This document shows positions 21,991 to 32,947 of a DNA stretch of 64,000 nucleotides, piece after piece. Positions within the stretch are counted from its first letter, which is position 1. Each line of letters starts with the position of its first letter. The stretch is taken from NCBI GenBank assembly GCA_004194705.1, contig SADC01000345.1, positions 1 through 64,000 of the forward strand, given 5' to 3'. Source of the stretch: Ditylenchus dipsaci (Eukaryota > Nematoda > Chromadorea > Rhabditida > Anguinidae). The notes under the pieces were generated by a model. The model ran no database searches. It was not told the DNA's origin and saw only the letters and a list, made by a program, of their open reading frames with translations. Made by a program: the position numbers and the translations under genes.

Positions 21991-22699
21991 CCTGCTATTC
22001 TAGAAAGAAAACATTAGAAAAAAAATTAGCTGGGGAACCGAGGCGAAAATTTTTTCTTGAAACTTCTTTACCAAAAAATTTACCAAGAAAATATTTATGA
22101 AAGTGTGGATAAATACTATTTGAGACTTTCGGGAAAATGTATTCTTCAAAAAAATCAACAGGGGAAACAAGGTATTTTTTTCACAGAGATGCCTAACAGA
22201 TTTTTTCATCAAAATATTTGTAAAGGCAATGACTTTTTTTACAGTGCAAAAGCTTTTAGTTAAGCAAAGCGTGAGTAAACACATCCTTATTGAATCATAA
22301 GGCCCTAGAAGAAGAAAATACGACACACTACATCATCTCTTATATTAAATTATAAAAATTTTTCAAAATTAGTAGCAAAACTAGTTGAGCCAAACATTGC
22401 TTGACAATGCCAGCGGACGAGTTAGCCAACTTTAATTACTTTGCATTGTTTTATATGAGTCTGTGTTTGAAGTTAACCGAGAAAAAGAATTCAAATTTTC
22501 AATACACACAAAAAATAATAATTTGAAAACATTATGGACAAATTAGGGTGATCACGCGCAAAGTCAAAATTTTCAATTGATATGCCTATAAAGTTGCATG
22601 AGCCTTCAAAAACTTTCATTTTTCTCAACTTACAGATGGACCAGATTTTTTCTTGTCCAAATTTGATCTTAATACCTGGCTTGGTTACCAACATCGTAT
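21991..22699. other. No gene seen
   Basis: A 108-codon minus frame (22000-22326) is Phe/Leu-rich and judged to be chance. A minus frame at 22491-22724 (KPGIKIKFGQEKIWSICKL) is more protein-like but has no domain or splice support. Confidence 0.4.
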
Positions 22700-22894
22700 A
22701 TGCAAGATCAAAAATTTGCCCCACTACTCCAAATGCAATTGTATAGTGTTGCTGAATCTAGCACTGATAAATCGTTGACTGAAAAGTTGCTCACACCGTT
22801 TGCTAGCGCTACACGATATTTGCGAAAAAGACAAGTGCAAAAAATCTTGAACAAATTCTTGATCAAGTATTTTACTGGGAACAAGCAGAATTAG
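22700..22894 (+). CDS. Unidentified open frame
   Basis: A 64-codon frame with protein-like composition (LYSVAESSTDKSLTEKLL, then RYLRKRQVQKILNKFLIKYF). A basic amphipathic C-terminus is visible. No domain; it could be a degenerate exon. Confidence 0.22.
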   Translation: MQDQKFAPLLQMQLYSVAESSTDKSLTEKLLTPFASATRYLRKRQVQKILNKFLIKYFTGNKQN

Positions 22895-23058
22895 TGAAAG
22901 TTAACCATCGCCTCAAGTTTGAATGGAAGTTAACTATGAAACCCAACCTCAATGAGATTTCTTCCAAATGGACACCAAACATAAAACTATTTATGAACAA
23001 AGCATTGGAAATCTACATTTTGAAGTAAATGAATGTGATGTTGCCCGCATAAACCTAC

Positions 23059-23265
23059 TTGTTCGCCTGCGCTATTTTTCCCTCAAAACAAAACCTGTAC
23101 CTTCAACAGACTCTGATAAGTTGTCAAGAAAAATGCCAAAACTTTAAAAAAGATGCCAAATATCAGGCTGATAAAAAAATGTTCGAAAATCTTTACCAGT
23201 CATGCTTGAACAAAACTGGAAAGAAAATTGAAGAAATGCCTAAAATGAGAGATACAAAAAATTAA
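23059..23265 (+). CDS. Unidentified Lys/Cys-rich open frame
   Basis: A 68-codon frame with ordered Cys spacing (SCQEKCQNFKKDAKYQ, then YQSCLNKTGKK). It could be part of a small secreted-type protein, but no signal sequence or splice boundary is clear. Family unknown. Confidence 0.25.
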   Translation: MFACAIFPSKQNLYLQQTLISCQEKCQNFKKDAKYQADKKMFENLYQSCLNKTGKKIEEMPKMRDTKN

Positions 23266-24262
23266 GATATAAGTCTCATACTTTTTCAATTTATCACTTT
23301 CAAAATCACAATTTTTCATAAAGCACTTGAAATCAAACTGCCACAAATACAGCACAATGGACTAACATGGCAACCGCCTGAACTGCATACTTTTTACAGT
23401 ATTGAGTCCCGATGTGGAGTTATTTTTCAACCCCTTAAAAAGTTCTTGCTGAGCATAGTTATCTTATTTTACCTAGCTAGATACGAGATGTAACTGCCTC
23501 TTTAATGCGGTAGCCACGATTGAGGTGTGAAGTCGAAGTGTGTAATACTTGACTGGCAAGACTTAGTTTATTTTGGATAGAAAAGACGTGATCAAATCAT
23601 CAAACTTCACTCGTTCGGATCCTCTACATGCAAAAACATAAATCTCGGTCATTAAAAACCGTCAACCTTCAAAGAGTTTGAGTTCTCTAAGTGTATACCA
23701 CCAAAAGAGTACGAGTTCTCTAACCGAATTTCGGTTAAAGAAAATTATACTCTTTGCAAAGGGATGCACTTTGGCTGCTATCATTAAAAGATACAAGGAA
23801 ATCTCGCTGACTTCGCACTTCAGACCTCCATAGATGCTAAGGTATTATGATGTACAAGCGTATAACAGATCAGTATCTGTCGTTTTAAAAGTGTCTAATT
23901 TGATCATCATGACTTGTATCTATTTTTGATTTCACGAATGTTGGTGATTGTTTTTCTAAACATGATTTTAAAAATGCAAACTTATACAAGTAGCGATCCA
24001 TGCAATTATACCATGAAAACTTAAATATAAATTTTTTGGAATTACATCCGGTAACATTAGGGATAAAACTGAAATAAAAAAAATACAGATCATTATCACA
24101 AAAAAAGGTCCCTGAGAAACCGAAAAAACGAAAAACCAATTTTCAGTCAAAGCTTGCCGGCCCTTCAGGCCGTTTTTTAATTTCTGTGGCATTCAGTTTA
24201 TTTTCCCACTTCAATGTTGCTTTACATGCTTTAAAAAATCAAGAAAGGCTCAAATACGGGAA
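23266..24262. other. No gene seen; GAGTTCTCTAA duplication
   Basis: GAGTTTGAGTTCTCTAA and GAGTACGAGTTCTCTAA are spaced about 35 bp apart near 23677-23721. AAGAGTATAATTTTCTTTAACC-type sequence follows on the opposite strand. Otherwise no feature. Confidence 0.45.
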
Positions 24263-25559
24263 CTTCGGCATCTCACTACCCGGGACCAGAGCAGAACCAG
24301 CGGGCTTTTCAGGCGCTTCTGGCCATTCCGAGGTGTGATTCTGACCATCCAAAAAATTTCATGACTAGAAAACTTGGATTCCAGCCAAATTTTTACTAAA
24401 AACGACGAAAGAAAATATTAAGGGACATCTGTTTTACCATACTAGACATCAACAAAATTGCATAATTTTTTTTAATAATGGCTTAGGCCTAATAGGCTTC
24501 GCTTAGGCTTAACCCTTATTTTCAGGGTCAAAATTGCAGAATATGAAAAAGATTTATCAAAAAATAGACTATTCACGTGTAAAGCCAATTCATGAACCCG
24601 TTTAGCCATACTAGACACCGAGAAAATTGCATAAAATTTTTTTTTTGAAATAATAGTTCAGGCTTAGGCTTATAGGCTTCGGCTTAGGCTTATAGGCTTC
24701 GGCTTAGGCTTATGCATATATGCTTCAGCTAAGCCTAATCCTATTTTCAGGGTCAAAATTGAAGAATATAAAATGAAATTTTTATCAGAAAATCGACTAA
24801 TCACGTGTAAAGCCAATTTATGAACCCGCTTTACCATACTAGACATCAAAAAAATTGCATAAAATTCTTTTTAAAAGTGGCTTTACATATGAACAGTCGA
24901 TTTTTTGATAAAATATTATTTCATATTCTGCAATTTCGACCCTGAAAATCAGTGTTAAGCCGAAGCCTAAAGGCCGAAGCCTATAGGCCTAAGCCGAAGC
25001 CTATAGGCCTAAGCCTAAGCCTATAGGCCTAAGCCTAAGCCGAAGCCTATAGGCCTAAGTCGAAGCCGAAGCCTATAGGCCTAAGCCGAAGCCTATAGGT
25101 CTAAGGCGAAGCTTTAAGGGAAATGAACTTTTTGGGAAAAGATAAGTACCCAAGCCTATAGACCTTAGCATAAGTTAGGTACTTATCGTGATACATTGGG
25201 TACGTATCGTTTCCCCGAAAAGTTCATTGCCCTGAAAGGCTTCGCCTTCATAAATTGGCCGAAGCCTAAAGGCCGAAGCCTATAGGCCTAAGCCGAAGCC
25301 TATAAGCCTAAGCCTAAGCCGAAGCCTATAAGCCTAAGCCTGAGCTATTATTTCAAAAAAATTATGCAATTTTGTTGGTGTCTAGTATGGTAAAACAGAT
25401 GTCCCTAATTTTTTCTCGCGTCGTTTTCAGTAAAAATTGCGCTGGAATCCAAATTTTTTAGTCATGAAATATTTGGATTGGTCAGAATCACACCTCGGAA
25501 TGGCCAAAAGCCCTGTAAAGCCCCTGGTTTTGCCTGGTTCCGGGTAGTGAGATGCCGAG
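24263..25559. mobile_element. Long foldback element with telomere-like core
   Basis: Outer arms of about 200 bp: CTTCGGCATCTCACTACCCG at the left, complement of the right end at 25559. They share ATTCCGAGGTGTGATTCTGACC and GTTTTACCATACTAGACATC. The arms continue into arrays of GGCTTAGGCTTATAGGCTTCG units, left in one orientation (24480-24740) and right in the complement (24957-25345). A CCATACTAGACA...AAAATTGCATAA unit repeats three times in the left half. No coding capacity and no clear target duplication. Confidence 0.8.
24957..25345 (-). repeat. GCCTAAGCCGAAGCCTATAG array
   Basis: About 20 irregular units built from GCCTAAGCC, GAAGCC and TATAGGCC. The complement contains TTAGGC, the nematode telomere hexamer. 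A short non-repetitive insert at about 25110-25240 carries its own inverted pair (AACTTTTTGGGAAAAGATAAGTACC against GGTACGTATCGTTTCCCCGAAAAGTT). Confidence 0.85.
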
Positions 25560-25689
25560 GTATATGGTATAATTGTGTATTCACCTCCAGGATCCAGAAT
25601 TTCGGATTTAGTCGAAAGTAGTTAAAATCATTTATTCTATTCAGAAATGGGTCTTAAATATGAAAACAATCTATTTCATCTATTTGCAT

Positions 25690-25880
25690 AGTCGATCACA
25701 ATTTATCGGTTTCACATATGACCACAATTGACTGTGAGAACAGTTAACTTTAGTCAATTGTCGTAAATAGTTGAATACACTTCACTTTTTTGATAGTTGA
25801 TTACAGCTAACTGGTTCATTAGCTAACCATAATCAACTGTATGAAGTGTCGACTGTAGTTAATTATTTGGCTAAACTATA
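25690..25880 (+). repeat. CTGTAGTTGATTATT dispersed repeat
   Basis: Same words as at 5.15 kb, including GATTACAGCTAACTGG and GTCGACTGTAGTTAATTATT. Confidence 0.7.
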
Positions 25881-26044
25881 GAATGGCACCACGAGGAGTG
25901 CTCGGATGGATGAGATGACCTTATATTCGTTTTTCTCGGTGATTTCATGAAAAGCCGCTTGTTTTTTTGTTCTGAAAAAAAATTTTTTTTCGAACACAGG
26001 GGGGCCCCTCCCCGTATCATGGGTTTTAGTCAAAATTGAAAAAA

Positions 26045-26205
26045 TTTGAATTGGCGCCTCTAATATTTTGAAGGGATTAAGGCTGTGTAGGAAAGAGAAG
26101 GGAATAAAAGAGGGCCACTAATCACACAGGGCCTACTAACAAGAAGACGTTGAACAATGTTTTGAATACTGGGCCTACCGCATAAATAAACTTTGGTATG
26201 CATTT
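26045..26205 (+). repeat. Hairpin repeat family, upstream half
   Basis: GGGATTAAGGCTGTGTAGG, then CACACAGGGCCTACTAAC, then TTGAATACTGGGCCTACCGCATAAA align with 3125-3250. The GC hairpin half is absent. Confidence 0.75.
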
Positions 26206-26303
26206 TGTTGAAATACGGCAAGACCTGAAAATAAGTGGAGTAAAGGTAAATCGGTTAACTCTCGCTAGGCAGCCTCTTGTTATAAGTTAACGAGCTCCGG
26301 CAG

Positions 26304-26513
26304 TTGTGTTACATCAGCCTAGCCATGCTGCTTTGGTTTTGGAGCACGAAGGCACATAGAGAGTGGCAAATACAGCTTGTCAAAGTGAATAGTTACAAAC
26401 AGACGGAAAATTGTGACTTGACGTTTGCATGGGTGGACGACCTTGCCAAGCTGTATGCAGTCGTAGTGAGAATTGTGTCGAAAAATTCAAACTTTACTGG
26501 TAAGGGAACCTGA
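26304..26513 (+). CDS. Unidentified open frame
   Basis: A 69-codon frame with mixed composition (HREWQIQLVKVNSYKQ, then DLTFAWVDDLAKLYAVVV). It passes a possible donor, ACTG|GTAAGG, near 26500, which would make it an internal or first exon. No domain recognised. Confidence 0.28.
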   Translation: MCYISLAMLLWFWSTKAHREWQIQLVKVNSYKQTENCDLTFAWVDDLAKLYAVVVRIVSKNSNFTGKGT

Positions 26514-27214
26514 AACCACAATAAGAAGTTTCTGAAATAGCTTCTAATAGCTAAGTTACATAAATAAAAGTTAAGAAAGCCAATTATCGACTTTCTCCAC
26601 TAGTGTCCTTCTTTTGGACATCCTTCACGTGATTACTAATCATCTCAAGCTTGCGTCTTAGTCAAGTCTGTGATATTCACTGAAAAACACGAAAATATCA
26701 GTAAAAGGGAAAAAAGCTGTTTAGTCAAAAGAAAAAGTATTGTCCATTAGCTGATGATTGATTTCAGGTGGTTTTAAATGGTTTAAGGTGCTATTCTGAG
26801 CGATAAAGCCCAGCGGACTGGAATTCTGATCCGCTTTATCGCGTTTTATGAAAAAAGCTCACCCGTCTTAAAAACCCATTAAAAATCAGTTATTTTTGCC
26901 TTTTGGCCACTCTGGAGTGGGTTCTAGGCCATCTGATCTTTGCCTGGCCATGAATTTTAGACAAAAAGGAAAAGTGCAGTGAAGAATTTTAAAAATATTT
27001 TAATTTCGTGTCAAGTTACAAACGTTACAAAAATAGTTACAAAAGTCAAAATAGTTACAGCTTGTAACTATTTTTTTTAAATTGCTTTCGTGTCGAGATA
27101 TGGTTACAAGAATAGTTACAAAGGCCAAAATAGTTCCAGTTTGTTACTATTTTTCAAAAAAAAGTTTTCGTAACTATTTCCCGCAAATAATTGCAAAATC
27201 TCATCCCTGCCATA

Positions 27215-27535
27215 ATTAACTGTGAAAATCGTTAACTGTGGTTGATTATCATTCATTGTTTGGCATAGTTAACTTTTTTCATAGATAATCACAGCTAATT
27301 GACCAAAATTAACCGTGTGAAGACTGATCATCTTTTGCATCCTTATTTCAATGCTTCACAACTTTTTTTATCCATACAAAAATATTTTAACTTAATGTCA
27401 CTCCGTAGGTGAGAAACAGCAAACTGACTTTTTGTTTGCTTAGATTTTTCGTTGAAGACGATCATACAACCGAATGGATCTGCAATTTGGAGATGCAATC
27501 CGTGCTTAATCAAATGAAAACTAAACTAAGTTTGG
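27215..27535 (+). repeat. Composite repeat shared with 52.97-53.37 kb
   Basis: The CTGTAGTTGATTATT words are followed by GAAGACGATCATACAACCGAATG...GCAATTTGGAGATGCAATCCG. This matches AAGATGATCATAAGACCAAACGAATC...GCGATTTGGAAGAGCGCATCCG at about 53301-53350. The shared order means both belong to one longer repeat family. Confidence 0.7.
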
Positions 27536-27739
27536 TACTTCTTTATCCTGACCACCACCCCCACCCATTTTAGATTAAAAAAAAGTCTAAGGGGCGCGAC
27601 GCAATTTTTTACAAAATCAAATATTTTTACTTCAGAAAGTGTCAAAATGCTTTTTTCATTCTGTTGAGTGAAAAATAGCTCAAGAGGCGATTTGCGGTCA
27701 TTTTCTTGAAATCCGAAAAGGTGGTCAGGTAAATAAGTA

Positions 27740-27922
27740 CAGTCAACTCTCGATTTAAGGAACCCCTGGGGACCGGCAAAATGTTCGTTAAACCGAGAGT
27801 TTTGTTAAATCAAGTATTAATTTCAGTCATTTTATTTAATTGCTGGCCGAATAGGCGTTTAAAAAAGTTCGTTAAATCAAGAGTTTCGTTAAATCCAGGT
27901 TCTTTAAATCGAGAGTTGACTG
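27740..27922. mobile_element. Pogo/Tigger-like MITE, TA-flanked
   Basis: CAGTCAACTCTCGATTTAAG at the left and the complement (TTTAAATCGAGAGTTGACTG) at the right. TA at 27738-27739 and 27923-27924. The inner arms add GTTAAAYCGAGAGTTT against AAATCAAGAGTTTCGTTAAATC. 183 bp, non-coding. Confidence 0.85.
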
Positions 27923-27959
27923 TAACACCAATTTAGATAAGATATCAGGATCAAAAAAA

Positions 27960-28175
27960 ACCGAAAAAAAAACTAAAGCTCAAGTCAAAATGATCTGAGT
28001 TTACAGATTTTTGAAAATTTGAAAATAGTTCCGGCCATTCTAAATCATTGCTAATTCTTGACACACTCTGTACTAAAGTTGAAAATAGGTCATCATATTC
28101 AAAAATCGTTAGATGTAACTTTTCTCTGCATCAAGTGGAACCACGAGTTTGTTTCGATTGATTTGAATACCTCCA
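27960..28175 (+). repeat. Repeat shared with 55.86-56.07 kb
   Basis: AAAATGATCTGAGTTTACAG, GAAAATTTGAAAATA, ACACACTCTGTACTAAAGT and CACGAGTTTGTTTCGATTGA match the same words at 55860-56070 in order. Confidence 0.75.
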
Positions 28176-28360
28176 TTGGCTTCACTGCCAACGCGCTTAC
28201 TTGGATTTCTTTTTGTTAGTCCTTTTATTAGGTTTATTAATTCCTCCGAATAATTTTTTTTAGTTTCACTCTCGTCATTCGTTGAAGTATTGAGCTGAAT
28301 CAGTTTTTTTTATTAAAGTCGTCTTGGACAAATTTCACAGTAATTTGAGACAGTGAAATT

Positions 28361-28939
28361 TTAGATTTTAATGATTTTGAAGACATAATTTCTAGCTTTG
28401 TTAAAGAATTTGTTTACTTGAGTAAAGTATGAGGCGACTCTACTGGTGTCTCTATTGGTGCACCCGGTAAACATGGAAACGGTGTCTACTGGACCAGACA
28501 TAACATTATATAATATGCTACTGTTAGCGACTGGAGATTCTACTTCTTCCATTTTGATTGGAGAGGCATCCACCATGGCAGCAGAAGAGAAGGCTGGAGC
28601 AGGCACCACTTGGATAGCTGAGTTGGAGATTTCCTCTTCATCATCATCTTAGTAGCACGTCTGGAGAGCTTCCCATGCGCTGATGTGCGCACCAATAGAC
28701 CAGCTGGAGACTCGTTTTCACCGGCGAAGTGGGAGAGCAAGCTGGAAGCGAGAATCGAAACCAATACGGAAAGAGCCCGCTGTGCTTTATCTGCAGGCAG
28801 TTTAAAAAATACTTGCGTGTTCTGTCCAACGATATCTGGAAATATAGTGGGCTGTCCGTCAAAAGACACCTCTTCGACTGAAGAATTGAAGATAGGAAAG
28901 TATTTGGGCTTGACATCACCCTTCTGGATTATCTTATAA
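28361..28939 (-). pseudogene. Unidentified gene fragment, minus strand, one frame change
   Basis: The block is clearly richer in GC than its surroundings and reads as protein in two consecutive frames. The first (28939 to about 28650): KPKYFPIFNSSVEEV, then VGQNTQVFFKLPADKAQRAL, then HFAGENESPAGLLV. The second (to 28361): an acidic linker DDDEEEISN, then VPAPAFSSAAMVDASPIKME, then GCTNRDTSRVASYFTQV. The switch near 28650 needs one base. An AG acceptor lies close to the start. I recognise no domain; a retroelement gag-like protein or a lineage-specific gene are both possible. Confidence 0.4.
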
Positions 28940-29643
28940 CTGCACTAGACTTGACATAAAATCCATAGTCAAAAAATGTGCTTGATGAAGCGTCCGAAGG
29001 CACGTAACTAGACTAGACATAGCCTTTTCATCAGTTGATGATACGCTCACTAATTGCTTAGAACTACAATCTTCATATAATCCATCCAATTAACATACAG
29101 CTGGCTCAGATCTTGTTTGTTTGTTTGAAATTAAGAAGAAATGACCTCCCCATTAACATACACTCTCATTAACATACGGCTAGGCGCGGTCCTGTTCTAA
29201 CAATTGTCTCACTAAGACGACGTCTAAACCCTATTCACCGTTGGCCCCCTAGTAAAACAAGCGCCCTTGCTTATGTTTTTAAAAATAATCTTCGTTTATT
29301 TTATGGCTAGTTCAGTAACCCGCAGTTAGAGTATTCGACGTCGTGGACACACTCCAGTCCAATGCTAAATTTGACTCTAACACCAACGTGTTCACGAATT
29401 CGAAGTTGGCTATCTTTGATTGGTGACACTTGAATTGGAACACTTGATTGGTGGAAACTTAAAAATAGTTTTTTTTGCCCAGCTATAAGCTATCGATGGT
29501 GGCATTATTACGAGCATCAATTTTTTTAACCAGTAGGCTTGAAAAATTAAAACGTTTTGTCTAAAAGAGCGCTCACTAATTACAAATATTGCTGCTGCAA
29601 CTTTTTATTTCGTGAATGAATCGGATTTTGAGTAATTTGCATT

Positions 29644-29922
29644 GTGAACACACTTTACTCCACTCAAGCTCCGACTCCGGGTTTTAGAATGAGTTTCTTG
29701 AGAAATCAGACTTTACCTAAAAAAATTTGTGCATCAGTACATGAATTTTTCCGTGGGCTATTACGGTTGGCATTATGTGTGAAAAGAACTCACAATTCGA
29801 GTTTTGTTTCAATTGATTCATCTGGCTCACTACTTGAATCTATTACATCTTCACCAAATATCATCTCGAATAGTATTATTCCTAATGAATACAAGTCTGA
29901 ATTTTTACTGTATATCATCTAA
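29644..29922 (+). CDS. Unidentified open frame
   Basis: A 92-codon frame, Ser-rich in its second half (SFVSIDSSGSLLESITSSPN). No domain and no upstream acceptor. It could be chance, but it is longer and less AT-biased than its neighbours. Confidence 0.22.
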   Translation: MNTLYSTQAPTPGFRMSFLRNQTLPKKICASVHEFFRGLLRLALCVKRTHNSSFVSIDSSGSLLESITSSPNIISNSIIPNEYKSEFLLYII

Positions 29923-31649
29923 ACAACATCTGTATATTATTTGAATTTTTCTGTGATATTGTCATATTCAAAATAATTTGGCTTGAAATGTTAAAAAAAT
30001 CTGAGAGCTCCAACTTCAGAGTGACTTATACATGGTGTTTTTTTAATTAAATTGTTTTAATCTGTAGAAGTTTTTCATCCAGACACATTTGAGAAACTTA
30101 TGCTTGTTTGAAAGCTCTCACCTTACGATAAGTCGCCCACATTTCGGTTTTTTAAGAAAAAAAATTCTCTTTGTGAAAAATTATTCTCTATAATTCTTGG
30201 GAGCCATTTTCATCAATTCAACCTGTTTGAAATTCCGACTTAATGTTGAGCAAAAGTGAAAAATATAGCGCCATGTTGGAGCGCAGCTCCGGAACTACAA
30301 AATCTATTTCACAAAAAATTAAAATTAGGAAGTGTTGACATATAGACTTTTGAAAAATGGAGAAATTGCTAAATTCAGTTTTTCGTCATTTTTTCAAATT
30401 TTTTTTATTATTTTCGGAATGTTTTATTAAAAAGACTATATCTTGACAATCTTTATTTCGGAAAAAAATTTGCAACTAAATTTTGTAGCCCTTGAGCTGC
30501 AATACAACTTTGTGCAAAGGACTGCTGCAGCAATTGACGATAAATCGAATATTCAATCAAATAGCTGTCCTCTTTGTCAAAAATAATCGAGTTCTCAAAA
30601 AAAATTGCCAGAGAAGTTTTTTTTCTTGAAAAACCAAAACGGGGATCTTCAATTGTGAGGTGAGAGCTTTCGAACAAGCACAATCTTTTCAGTAAAAAGT
30701 TTTTCGACAAAAAAATTCTTCAGACTGAAATAATTTAATTTGAAAAAAGCAGAAAAATTTCAGGAAAGTTTACAGTAATTTGGTAGATTTTTTTTCTCAG
30801 TCCAAATGAATGTGTCTTTCTGACATCTTTCCTGTAAAAAAGTCAACGAGACAAACTCCTGCTTTTACCCTCCGAAGTCATATATATCAAAAAATTAAAC
30901 GGAGGCGTTTTGTATGATATTTCCACTATCGAGGATGCCTGGTTATTTTTTGTCACTGTTTACCTTGGTTTTACTGTACACTGAACCTTCGACTTAAGAA
31001 ATATTTTCAAAAAAAATTGTTCTTGAACACCCGATTTAGTGAATCTTCGACTTAACGAAATTTGTTTCCGCTCTCCCTGAGTTTCACTAAATCATAGGTT
31101 GACCATATGTTGAACTAACCTCCGGAGCCTTGTATTTTGGTGAACCACAAGGGTCATGAATGCAAACAGATGGTTGAGACAGCCCGAAATCTGCCAACTA
31201 AAAAACTTCAAGGTTTTAATGTTTTTTAATTAACAAAACTTATTTTGATTATGAATTTTCAGAAAACATCGTACTTACAGACACTTAAAAAAAACGTGAA
31301 AACTTCATGAGCACTGTTATTTAAAAAAATTCACCAAAAATTTAACATGATTTGGTCAAAAATATTTTCCAATCACATGTTTTTTGGTCCAATATATTTT
31401 CAAAGTACCTGTTCCATGCGTAAAAATCTGATTTCAAAACACACAATCCGTTCGAGACAAAAATTTTTTGAAAGAGTTCAATGAATTTAACATGAACATA
31501 CTCAAATCAAACGCATATTATTGAGCGACCGCTAGTTATTATCATAAGCTGCAGAAAAGTTGAGAATCACTATAAATAAAAAACGCGATTACGCCACATG
31601 TTTCCAATTCTAGCTTAACTTGTTTTTGTCCGAATCATTTTTTTTATTT
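29923..31649. other. AT-rich stretch, no gene seen
   Basis: No catalytic-loop continuation of the adjacent kinase (DFG, APE) could be found in any minus-strand frame. GACTTAAGAAATA...TCGACTTAACGAAAT near 30990-31060 resembles a decayed pogo-like MITE. Confidence 0.5.
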
Positions 31650-32487
31650 TCAAATTTTTTGAACGTCGAGAATCGAGAAAAAAGCATACTTTAAGTCTTC
31701 CATCTTTACGATGAGAATATTAGCTGGTTTCAGGTCCAAATGTGCAATATGTAGTTCATGTTCATGTAAATACTTCACCATTTGTAATATTTGTTTGAAA
31801 TATAGGCACGCCTGCCATTCACTTAACGATTTAGTTTTTTGCAAAAGTTGTTGCAAATTGCCACCAGGCAGATACTCGAGCACTTGGAAATAATAGTAAT
31901 AATAATAATAATAATAATAGTGCTCACATATTTTTTCATCAATGGAAGAAGGAACGGCGCAACTTTTGAAAAAGTCTACCATCTTTATAATGTAGGGAGA
32001 ATTTAGCTGGCTCATAATAGCCACCTCATTTAGAAAAAGTTTTTTTTTGATACTTATTTTCAAGGCATAGTTTTTATTATCTTGTTTACTTTTCACGAGA
32101 AAAACTTTTCCGCCAGCCCCTTTCCGAGAAGTCTTTTTCAGCATATAGACTTTTGTAATTTTTCACATCTCTCACTATTAGACTGTTTTTAAATTGTTCA
32201 AAGGTCAGTTGAACTACTTCAGGAACTTTATTATCATCAGAGCTAGTAACTTTTGATCGCCTATTTTGTTTAACTTTCGAAATTATTGAAAAAACATTGT
32301 TTAAAGACATTTTAGGAGGGGCATTTGTTTTCATACTTATTGGAATAAAATTTAATTTTTTATTGGGTAGAAATTTTCGGCTATGGATTGCTTTTTCAGT
32401 CTCCTTTTCAGCGTTTTCAATTATATATGAGACAGTGAATGTCGTAAGTGCTTGTAGAAGGAATAGTTTTATAGCGGATTTCAGCAT
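31650..32487 (-). pseudogene. Protein kinase, N-terminal half, with poly-Tyr insertion
   Basis: ATG at 32487 (preceded by TATTATAG) starts a hydrophobic, signal-like N-terminus (LKSAIKLFLLQALTTF), then a Lys/Ser-rich region and QLTFEQFKNSL. After a one-base frame change near 32110 the kinase domain runs: glycine loop GAGGKVFLV, catalytic Lys in YALKI, helix-C Glu in FLNEVAIM, VLEYLPGGNL (hinge), then HLDLKPANIL as catalytic loop (His-Leu-Asp in place of HRD; Asp, Lys and Asn kept). A TAA/TTA microsatellite inserts about ten Tyr just before the hinge strand. It stops at 31650 after PANILI, where GTAAAG could be a donor, but no DFG or APE exon was found. The family within eukaryotic Ser/Thr kinases is not assigned. 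Confidence 0.78.
31889..31918. repeat. AAT trinucleotide microsatellite inside kinase frame
   Basis: About ten TAA units, read on the minus strand as TAT/TAC (Tyr) codons. Located between the beta4 strand and the hinge of the kinase. Confidence 0.95.
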
Positions 32488-32749
32488 TTTCTATAATATT
32501 TTGTTTTTTAGTATCATTAATGGTCTGTTCACATTCAGAGAGTGAGAGTAAGTAATTGCTCACAATGCACCTCACTCCCACTCTCGCTTTTAGAGCAGAG
32601 TGAGTCAAGAAAATTGAACAATTTTTCTTTTTTCTTTTCTCATTCATCTGGTTGATCTACTTAATGTAGAAAAAGCCCTGGTGATGGACAGAGAATTGAA
32701 CTTTGAGCTTGGAGAAGAATAGGCGGGAGACAGAGACAGAAAAAAGGCG

Positions 32750-32943
32750 GGGACCACCATTTATTTCTTCTCGCCAAGCTTTCACATTTGTTCTCGTCTA
32801 GATTTTTTAAGTTTTCTGCCTGGTTTTCAAAAATGGCATAAGGTCGTTTATATCAGATTTGATGCGAAACGAGTAAAAAATAGAATGATTAAAAAAATTC
32901 CTGGTCCCCACCTTCACTTTTTTAAACACGTTGGTATGCCACT
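32750..32943 (+). repeat. TTAA-element right half, shared with 52.38-52.56 kb
   Basis: CAAGCTTTCACA, TTTTTAAGTTTTCTGCCT, GGCATAAGGTCGT and ATCAGATTT match 52385-52475 in order. Both end GGTATGC-CTTTAA, the same terminus as the complete element at 61550-61888. Confidence 0.7.
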
Positions 32944-32947
32944 TTAA

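Noticed and set aside
22000..22326. 108-codon minus-strand frame with hydrophobic stretches
   Set aside because: Phe/Leu/Ile/Lys content matches AT-rich noise and there is no motif or splice boundary.
24480..25345. True interstitial telomere
   Set aside because: The TTAGGC words are not in regular hexamer tandem, are interleaved with TATAGG and TTCGG, and lie symmetrically inside an inverted-repeat element, so a simple telomere remnant is not supported.
30453..30710. Minus-strand 85-codon frame downstream of the kinase as its C-lobe
   Set aside because: Lacks DFG, APE and any conserved helix motif; composition is like the surrounding AT-rich sequence.
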